This document shows positions 42,655 to 47,973 of a stretch of DNA of 47,973 bases, piece after piece (position 1 is the first letter of the stretch; each line of letters begins with the position of its first letter). This DNA is from Wenzhouxiangella sp. GTDB taxonomy: Bacteria > Pseudomonadota > Gammaproteobacteria > Xanthomonadales > Wenzhouxiangellaceae. The stretch covers positions 1 through 47,973 of the forward strand of contig RECK01000036.1 of the NCBI GenBank assembly GCA_007694055.1. Direction: 5' to 3'. Made by a program: the position numbers and the translations under genes. The notes under the pieces are model-generated. The model worked only from the letters and a program-made list of their open reading frames with translations. It did not search any database and was not told the origin of the DNA.

Positions 42655-45012
42655 GTGACCGAGTATATCCTCTGGCTCGAAGAGCTTGGCATGAAAGACC
42701 TGGAAAAGGTCGGCGGGAAGAATTCCTCTCTGGGCGAAATGATCGCCAATCTCAGCGATCTTGGCGTCAGCGTGCCAGGTGGCTTCGCTACCACGGCCGA
42801 GGCTTATCGTGAATTCCTCGACCAGTCGGGACTGGCGGCGCGGATCAAGGACACCCTGGCCAGCCTGGATGCCGACGATACCCGAGCCCTGGCCGCCACG
42901 GGTCGCGAGATTCGCCAGTGGATCATGGACACGCCGCTGCAGCCCGCTCTCGAGCAGTCTGTGCGCGAGGCCTGGCAGAAGATGCAGCAGCGTCATGGCG
43001 AGGATCTGGCCGTGGCGGTGCGCTCCTCGGCCACCGCCGAAGATCTGCCCGACGCTTCGTTTGCCGGCCAACAGGAAACCTTCCTCAACGTGCGCGGCAT
43101 CGAGGATGTGGTGGTCAAGATCCACGAGGTATTCTCCAGCCTCTACAACGACCGTGCCATTGCCTACCGTGTCCACCATGGTTTCGATCATCACGAAGTC
43201 GCCCTGTCGGCCGGTATTCAGCTCATGGTTCGGGCTGGCAGCGGAGCTGCCGGCGTCATGTTCACCCTTGACACCGAATCAGGCTACCGCGGCGTGGTCT
43301 TCCTGACCTCGAGCTACGGACTTGGCGAAAGCGTCGTCCAGGGCGCGGTCAACCCCGACGAGTTCTACCTGTTCAAGCCCAACCTGGAGGCAGACCGACC
43401 GGCAATCCTGCGACGATCGCTGGGCAGCAAGGCCACGCGCATGATCTACAGTGACAACGGGGGCGTGTCCACCGAAGACACGCCGGACAGCGAGCGACTG
43501 AGGTTTTCGATCAGCGACGACGATGCAACGGCGCTGGCGAAGATGGCCTTGACCATCGAGAAGCACTACGGTCGCCCCATGGACATCGAGTGGGGCAAGG
43601 ATGGTCATACCGGCGAGCTGTTCATCCTTCAGGCCAGGCCCGAAACGGTGAAGAGCCGGACCGGCCAGGCGATGGAGCGATTCAAGCTGGAACAGACCGG
43701 AGAGGTGCTGGCGGAAGGCCGGGCGATTGGCCAGCGGATCGGACAGGGCGTGGCGCGGGTCATCGAGAGCATTGACCAGATTCACGACGTCGAAGCCGGC
43801 GATGTGCTGATCACTGACATGACCGACCCGGATTGGGAGCCGATCATGAAACGCGCTTCGGCCATTGTCACCAATCGCGGCGGACGCACCTGTCATGCCG
43901 CCATCATTGCCCGCGAACTCGGCATTCCGGCCGTGGTCGGCTGCAGCGATGCCACCGAGCGCGTTCCGCATGGCGAGGAGGTTACCGTGGTCTGCTCCGA
44001 GGGCGACACGGGCCGCATCTACCGCGGCGACCTTAAGTTCAGCATGGCCGAGGACACCCTCGACGACATGCCGGAGGCGCCATTGAAGATCATGATGAAC
44101 GTGGCCAACGCGGACCGGGCCTTTGATTTCGCCCAGATCCCCAACCACGGTATTGGCCTGGCCCGGCTCGAGTTCATCATCAACCGCATGATTGGCATTC
44201 ATCCGCGGGCGCTGCTTGAGTACGATCGCCAGAGTGACGATATCCGCGCCGAAATCGACCGCCGCATTGCCGGTTACGGCGATCCGGTCAGTTTTTACGT
44301 CGACAAGCTGGCCGAGGGCATCGCGACCATCGCCGCACCGTTCGGACCCAACCCGGTCATCGTGCGTTTGTCTGACTTCAAGAGCAACGAATATGCCAAC
44401 CTGATCGGCGGCGAGCAGTACGAGCCTGACGAAGAGAACCCCATGATTGGCTGGCGCGGCGCCTCACGCTACGTGGATGACAAGTTCAAGGCCGCTTTTG
44501 AGCTCGAGTGCAAGGCACTGAAAAAAGTGCGTGAAGACATGGGTCTTGATCACGTCTGGGCCATGGTGCCTTTCGTGCGAACCGTCGGGGAAGCCCGCGA
44601 CGTGGTCGCGGTCATGGAACAATTCGGCCTCAAGCGCGGCGAAAACGGGCTGAAGCTGATCATGATGTGCGAGCTGCCCTCCAATGCCTTGCTGGCCGAG
44701 GAATTCCTCGAGTATTTCGACGGTTTTTCGATCGGTTCCAACGACATGACTCAGCTGACCCTGGGCCTGGACCGTGATTCAGCACTGGTTGCGCACCGCT
44801 TCGATGAGCGCGACGGTGCCGTCAAGGCACTGTTGAGCATGGCGATCAAGACCTGCCGTGAGCAGGGCAAGTACATTGGCATCTGCGGCCAGGGACCCTC
44901 GGACTATCCCGACCTGGCCCAGTGGTTGATGGACCAGGGCATCGAGAGCATGTCGCTCAACCCGGACACGGTTGTCGACACCTGGCGGCGGCTGGCCGCC
45001 GCGCGCAGCTAG
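42655..45012 (+). CDS. ppsA: Phosphoenolpyruvate synthase
   Basis: A 785-residue enzyme converting pyruvate, ATP and water to phosphoenolpyruvate, AMP and phosphate for gluconeogenesis. The N-terminal ATP-grasp domain has [13 protein letters not shown] and [24 protein letters not shown]. The swivelling phosphohistidine domain has [21 protein letters not shown] (His about 414; the adjacent Thr is the PpsR target). The C-terminal PEP/pyruvate domain ends with GICGQGPSD (Cys about 744) and SLNPDTVV. The start is a GTG at 42655 ([23 protein letters not shown]), which aligns with E. coli PpsA; the track start is inside the ppsR region. The stop overlaps the convergent orn stop by two bases. Confidence 0.96.
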   Translation: MTEYILWLEELGMKDLEKVGGKNSSLGEMIANLSDLGVSVPGGFATTAEAYREFLDQSGLAARIKDTLASLDADDTRALAATGREIRQWIMDTPLQPALEQSVREAWQKMQQRHGEDLAVAVRSSATAEDLPDASFAGQQETFLNVRGIEDVVVKIHEVFSSLYNDRAIAYRVHHGFDHHEVALSAGIQLMVRAGSGAAGVMFTLDTESGYRGVVFLTSSYGLGESVVQGAVNPDEFYLFKPNLEADRPAILRRSLGSKATRMIYSDNGGVSTEDTPDSERLRFSISDDDATALAKMALTIEKHYGRPMDIEWGKDGHTGELFILQARPETVKSRTGQAMERFKLEQTGEVLAEGRAIGQRIGQGVARVIESIDQIHDVEAGDVLITDMTDPDWEPIMKRASAIVTNRGGRTCHAAIIARELGIPAVVGCSDATERVPHGEEVTVVCSEGDTGRIYRGDLKFSMAEDTLDDMPEAPLKIMMNVANADRAFDFAQIPNHGIGLARLEFIINRMIGIHPRALLEYDRQSDDIRAEIDRRIAGYGDPVSFYVDKLAEGIATIAAPFGPNPVIVRLSDFKSNEYANLIGGEQYEPDEENPMIGWRGASRYVDDKFKAAFELECKALKKVREDMGLDHVWAMVPFVRTVGEARDVVAVMEQFGLKRGENGLKLIMMCELPSNALLAEEFLEYFDGFSIGSNDMTQLTLGLDRDSALVAHRFDERDGAVKALLSMAIKTCREQGKYIGICGQGPSDYPDLAQWLMDQGIESMSLNPDTVVDTWRRLAAARS

Positions 45013-45566
45013 GCGGCATTGCCGGCCAGTGCGCCCATGTAGCGACGGTAGTAGCGGAGCTCATCGATCGAATCCCGGATATCTTCCAGGGCCTGATGGC
45101 TGGAATCCTTGACCAGCCCCTCGGCAATGTCCGGCGCCCAGCGCCGGGCCAGCTCCTTGACGGTGCTGACATCGAGATTGCGATAGTGAAACCAGGCCTC
45201 CAGCTCCGGCATCCAGCGCGCCATGAAGCGTCGGTCCTGGCAGATGGAGTTGCCGCACATGGGCGAAACGCCGGCGGGCACATGCCGGGCCAGGAAAGCG
45301 ATGGTCAAGCGTTCAGCCTCGGCCATGTCAACCGTGCTTTTCAGGCAGCGGTCAATCAACCCGGATTCGCCGTGGGTGCGCGTGTTCCACTCGTCCATGG
45401 CCTGGAGGAGCTCCGGCGCTGTCGCTACCGCGATGACAGGTCCTTGAGCGATCTCGTTGAGCTGTTCGTCGGTGACGATGGTGGCGATCTCGATAATGGT
45501 GTCGCGGTCCGGTTCCAGGCCGGTCATTTCGAGATCGATCCAGACCAGGTGCTTGTCGTTGGTCAT
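45009..45566 (-). CDS. orn: Oligoribonuclease
   Basis: A 185-residue DEDDh-family 3'-5' exonuclease that destroys very short RNAs and the dinucleotides pGpG and pApA from cyclic dinucleotide breakdown. The metal ligands are in WIDLEMTGL (DxE), [12 protein letters not shown], and the C-terminal SSHQALEDI (H and D). [14 protein letters not shown] is characteristic of Orn. Length is normal (about 181). It is divergent from rsgA, with 53 bases between starts, a frequent neighbourhood in gammaproteobacteria. Confidence 0.97.
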   Translation of the reverse strand: MTNDKHLVWIDLEMTGLEPDRDTIIEIATIVTDEQLNEIAQGPVIAVATAPELLQAMDEWNTRTHGESGLIDRCLKSTVDMAEAERLTIAFLARHVPAGVSPMCGNSICQDRRFMARWMPELEAWFHYRNLDVSTVKELARRWAPDIAEGLVKDSSHQALEDIRDSIDELRYYRRYMGALAGNAA

Positions 45567-45619
45567 ACTGAGCGTTCCGGTGGCAATGAGCCCGAACTAT
45601 ACCAAGCGGACCGGGCACC

Positions 45620-46498
45620 ATGAGCACTTCTGCCCTGGTCATCGAGTCTCATTCCAATCGAGGCGTCGCGCGCCTGAGCTCGGGGGAGATCGCGGCTTTT
45701 CATTTCCCGCGTCGTCTCGGTCGTCCTCTGCCCGGCGACCATATCGAGCTTGATGGAAACGGCACCCTTGAGTCCATCGGCAGCCGGGTCAACACATTTG
45801 GCCGTGGTGACGCTCACGGACGGTTTCAGGCCGTGGCTGCCAACCTGGACCGTGCCCTGATCGTCATTGCGCCCGAGCCGGCACCCAGCCCGGACCTCGT
45901 CCACCGCTACCTTGCTGCCGCCCTGATTCAGGGCATCCAGCCGGTGATCGTGATCAACAAATGCGATCTGACCCTGCCCGATCAGCCGCCTTTCAACGAG
46001 CTTGCCGACCTGGCGGCACTGGATGTGCCAATTGTCCACTGCCGCTGTCAGCCAGCGCCCGAGCTGAACGAATTGACCGAGCTGGTCGGCACGGGCACGA
46101 GCCTGCTGGCCGGCCAGTCGGGTGTCGGCAAGACGTCCCTGCTCAATGCGCTGGTGCCGGACCTTGCCCAGCAGACCGGCGCGCTGTCTCGGGTCACGGG
46201 CAAGGGCACGCACACGACAACCAGTGCCACGCTGCACCAGCTGCCCACCGGCGCCTGGCTGGTCGACACGCCCGGGGTCTGGGAATACGGCTTGTGGCAC
46301 ATGCCCTGCCGCGAGCTGGAACGTGGCTTCCCCGAATTTCACCGCCTGCAGCAATCCTGCCGCTTTCGCGATTGTCGTCACTCCAGCGAGCCCGGCTGCG
46401 CGGTGCGCGCAGCCTGCGAGTCAGGTCATATCCCGCCTGGTCGCTGCCAGGCCTGGCAGCGCCTGCTTGCCGAACAGCAAAGGCTTCAGCGCCTGTGA
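45620..46498 (+). CDS. rsgA: Small ribosomal subunit biogenesis GTPase RsgA
   Basis: A 292-residue circularly permuted GTPase acting in late 30S maturation. An N-terminal OB-fold is followed by the permuted order G4 (VINKCDL), G1 (GQSGVGKTS), G2 region (GKGTHTTTSA) and G3 (VDTPG). A C-terminal zinc site follows (CRFRDCRHSSEPGCAVRAAC). It is shorter than E. coli RsgA (350) because it lacks much of the basic N-terminal extension. It converges with a short-chain dehydrogenase gene 24 bases away. Confidence 0.95.
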   Translation: MSTSALVIESHSNRGVARLSSGEIAAFHFPRRLGRPLPGDHIELDGNGTLESIGSRVNTFGRGDAHGRFQAVAANLDRALIVIAPEPAPSPDLVHRYLAAALIQGIQPVIVINKCDLTLPDQPPFNELADLAALDVPIVHCRCQPAPELNELTELVGTGTSLLAGQSGVGKTSLLNALVPDLAQQTGALSRVTGKGTHTTTSATLHQLPTGAWLVDTPGVWEYGLWHMPCRELERGFPEFHRLQQSCRFRDCRHSSEPGCAVRAACESGHIPPGRCQAWQRLLAEQQRLQRL

Positions 46499-46515
46499 TC
46501 AAAAGCGCCTGAAGC
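46483..46515. terminator. Dyad across the rsgA stop, between convergent genes
   Basis: GCTTCAG CGC (46483-46492) and GCG C CTGAAGC (46505-46515) pair as a 10-bp stem with one bulged base and a 12-base loop containing the rsgA stop. It is placed to work for both converging genes, but has no T run. Confidence 0.3.
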
Positions 46516-46522
46516 GGCGGTC

Positions 46523-47191
46523 TTACCAGGGCAGCGTTTCACCGTTGGCATGACGGAAGCTGCCGGTGCTGGCCAGGTCCAGTTCCTCGATTCTGGCCAC
46601 CAGGCCTTCGGCTGCCTCGCGGGCATCGACATGGCCGGTGTTTCCGGTCATTCCGGTCCGGACATAACCCGGATGCAACAGACCGACTGCGATGCCCTTT
46701 TGCCCAAGCTCATGGGCCATCGATACCGTGGCTGCATTGATGGCGGCCTTGGACATCCTGTAGGCCATGTGGCCGCCAGAGCTGTTGTCAGCGATTGAGC
46801 CCATGCGCGAGGTAATCACGATTACCCGCGATCCCCGGGACAGGTTGCCTGCCAGCGCACTGGTCACACGGATTGGGGCCAAGGCATTGACTTCGAGCTG
46901 GGCTCGCCAGTCGTCCAGTTCGTCCTCGATACCTTCCAGGCTGGACGGCTTCAACAATCCGGCATTGTTGATCAGCACATCCAGTCTGATATCCCCAAGG
47001 CGTCCGCTCAGCGCTTTCAGGTCACCGGCACTGGTCACATCGATCCCCTCCTCGACCTGCACCTGCTCTGCATCGAGTTCAGGCGAGCTTTGCCGACACA
47101 CCGCGATCATCTGGTAACCGAGACGTTTCATTTGGCGGACCAGTTCCAGCCCGATTCCCCGGTTGGCGCCGGTTACAAGTGCGGTTTTCAT
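46523..47191 (-). CDS. Short-chain dehydrogenase/reductase (SDR)
   Basis: A 222-residue classical SDR. The nucleotide-binding motif TGANRGIGLEL is at about 7-17 and LINNAGLL follows. The catalytic serine lies in ITSRMGSI and the YxxxK pair is YRMSK. Short C-fan SDRs of this type reduce small carbonyls with NADPH, but substrate is not predictable. The protein has no signal peptide. Its ATG is 253 bases from the divergent hypothetical gene. Confidence 0.88.
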   Translation of the reverse strand: MKTALVTGANRGIGLELVRQMKRLGYQMIAVCRQSSPELDAEQVQVEEGIDVTSAGDLKALSGRLGDIRLDVLINNAGLLKPSSLEGIEDELDDWRAQLEVNALAPIRVTSALAGNLSRGSRVIVITSRMGSIADNSSGGHMAYRMSKAAINAATVSMAHELGQKGIAVGLLHPGYVRTGMTGNTGHVDAREAAEGLVARIEELDLASTGSFRHANGETLPW

Positions 47192-47280
47192 AAGCGTTTT
47201 CCTGTTGATGGCTGTATTGGATCAGATGCACGCGCAGTGACTTCGTTTCAAGTTCCGCATCGCCGTGCCCGGCGGCATTG

Positions 47281-47407
47281 TGCTAAGCTTTTGCGCGGGT
47301 TAGCAAGTGAGGCAACGGGGCATACTGGCACTGCTCCAGGCACTGTTGATTGATCACTTGCTCCCTGAGTTGAGGTTGACGCGGCGTCCTGTCAAAGGCC
47401 GCGCCTC
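47281..47407 (+). other. Dyad-rich leader ahead of the agmatine deiminase pair
   Basis: The 253-base gap between the SDR and the small exported-protein gene contains several inverted repeats. TGCTAA/TTAGCA (47281-47286 and 47300-47305) competes with AGCAAGTGA/TCACTTGCT (47302-47310 and 47354-47362), and inside the latter CAAC/GTTG and CTGG/CCAG can pair. Further on GAGG plus CGCGGC can pair with GCCGCG plus CCTC (47372-47407). This could be a structured mRNA leader, a small RNA or operators. No -10/-35 pair stands out. Confidence 0.35.
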
Positions 47408-47444
47408 CTGAAGTTTGTGACCCAACAATGCAAGGAAAAGCAGC

Positions 47445-47762
47445 ATGACCAGACTACCCGTTGTGAAGCTGATTTGGGGGATGGTTTTATTCGCGTTTGT
47501 GGCTCCGGCCACGGCAGATATCCTGCTCATCGAAAAGGTTCGCGAACGCATGCTGCGCGATCTGCCCGGCAACGGTCTGAGCATGACCGAAGTCGAGGCC
47601 CGGTTCGGCGCGCCCCTGGATAGGCACGCGGCAGTTGGTCAACCGCCGATCACACGCTGGGTTTACGAAGACTACAGCGTGTACTTCGAGCACCAGCTGG
47701 TCATCGAAAGCGTTCTGCACCACGAGGCCGTGGTTCGGGAAACCCGTCGTCGTCTGGACTGA
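47445..47762 (+). CDS. Small exported protein, unknown function
   Basis: A 105-residue protein with a clear signal peptide (LIWGMVLFAFVAPATA, cleavage before DILLIEKV). The mature 80 residues include SMTEVEARFGAP and WVYEDYSVYFEHQLVIESVLHHE, which resembles the short repeat-like region of SmpA/OmlA-type proteins (a residue pattern linking an mRNA-independent lipoprotein fold). No lipobox is present, so it is probably periplasmic. AAGGAAAAG precedes the ATG. It ends 8 bases before the agmatine deiminase start, so it is co-transcribed with it. Confidence 0.75.
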   Translation: MTRLPVVKLIWGMVLFAFVAPATADILLIEKVRERMLRDLPGNGLSMTEVEARFGAPLDRHAAVGQPPITRWVYEDYSVYFEHQLVIESVLHHEAVVRETRRRLD

Positions 47763-47770
47763 GACCACCG

Positions 47771-47973
47771 ATGACAGCAAGCTTTCCTCGCCTGCCTGCC
47801 GAGTGGGAGCCCCAGCGCGGCACCCTGCTGGCCTGGCCTGCCGCAGATGGCGACTGGGCCGGTGATCTGCCCGCGATTCGTTCGGAATACCAGCGCTTCA
47901 TCGAAGCCCTGCTCGCTTGCCAGGCGGTCGCCCTGCTGGTTCAGCCTGGTGACAGTTCGGCGCAGCGGCAGCT
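47771..47973 (+). CDS. Agmatine deiminase / porphyromonas-type peptidylarginine deiminase, N-terminal fragment
   Basis: The first 67 codons of an open frame that leaves the window. It reads MTASFPRLPAEWEPQRGTLLAWPAADGDWAGDL, the typical start of agmatine deiminase (PAEWEPH/Q-GTWLAWP). These enzymes convert agmatine to N-carbamoylputrescine and ammonia in putrescine synthesis. The catalytic Cys-His-Asp residues are beyond the window. It lies 8 bases after the small exported-protein gene. The ORF track missed it because it is open to the right edge. Confidence 0.85.
   Translation, partial: MTASFPRLPAEWEPQRGTLLAWPAADGDWAGDLPAIRSEYQRFIEALLACQAVALLVQPGDSSAQRQ

Overview
This 48 kb window reads as ordinary chromosome of a Gram-negative gammaproteobacterium with high-GC coding DNA. 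Several gene orders suggest the Xanthomonadales/Lysobacterales side of the class, or a neighbour such as Wenzhouxiangellaceae. These are ndk-rlmN-pilF-rodZ-hisS-yfgM-bamB-der, recJ-rpfE-like-greA-carB-carA, and divergent ppsR/ppsA. The lineage call is an inference from gene order and protein resemblance, with no database search. I see no rRNA, tRNA, CRISPR array, insertion sequence or prophage. Coding density is very high, many neighbours overlap by 1-4 bases (ATGA or TGATG), and no gap exceeds 300 bases.

Layout. 1-4790 (minus strand): the phospholipid/fatty-acid cluster yceD-rpmF-plsX-fabH-fabD-fabG-acpP, with acpP cut by the window edge. 4870-8782 (plus): a Maf/YceF nucleotide pyrophosphatase, then a fused enoyl-CoA hydratase/3-hydroxyacyl-CoA dehydrogenase overlapping a thiolase (beta-oxidation). 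8817-13335 (minus): folD followed by a complete TRAP transporter (dctP, dctQ, dctM) with a TatT-type TPR lipoprotein. 13401-13889 (plus): glutathione peroxidase. 13903-22928 (minus): ndk, rlmN, pilF, rodZ, hisS, yfgM, bamB, der and a rhodanese-MoeB fusion; ispG, usual between rodZ and hisS, is absent. 23213-29723 (plus): an S9 peptidase, a sulfide:quinone oxidoreductase-like flavoprotein with a Tat signal, a small membrane protein, a porin and a glutamate dehydrogenase. 29728-31833 (minus): a second S9 peptidase. 31996-32988 (plus): sohB. 33052-42587 (minus): a small membrane protein, recJ, an rpfE-like gene, greA, carB, carA, a DUF1249 gene and ppsR. 42655-45012 (plus): ppsA. 45009-45566 (minus): orn. 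45620-46498 (plus): rsgA. 46523-47191 (minus): a short-chain dehydrogenase. 47445-47973 (plus): a small exported protein and the start of agmatine deiminase.

Most of the window is housekeeping: membrane lipid synthesis, envelope assembly (BamB, RodZ, PilF, YfgM), translation and ribosome maturation (L32, HisS, Der, RsgA, RlmN), RNA turnover (Orn), pyrimidine/arginine precursor supply (CarAB) and gluconeogenesis (PpsA/PpsR). The accessory parts most worth attention are the TPR-associated TRAP transporter facing the beta-oxidation genes, and the exported SQR/membrane protein/porin unit behind its own good promoter. The most striking non-coding-type signal is a perfect 17-bp-arm hairpin inside the rlmN reading frame. 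Other leads are candidate attenuator hairpins ahead of carA and hisS, an apparently near-leaderless yceD transcript, and a dyad-rich leader ahead of the agmatine deiminase pair.
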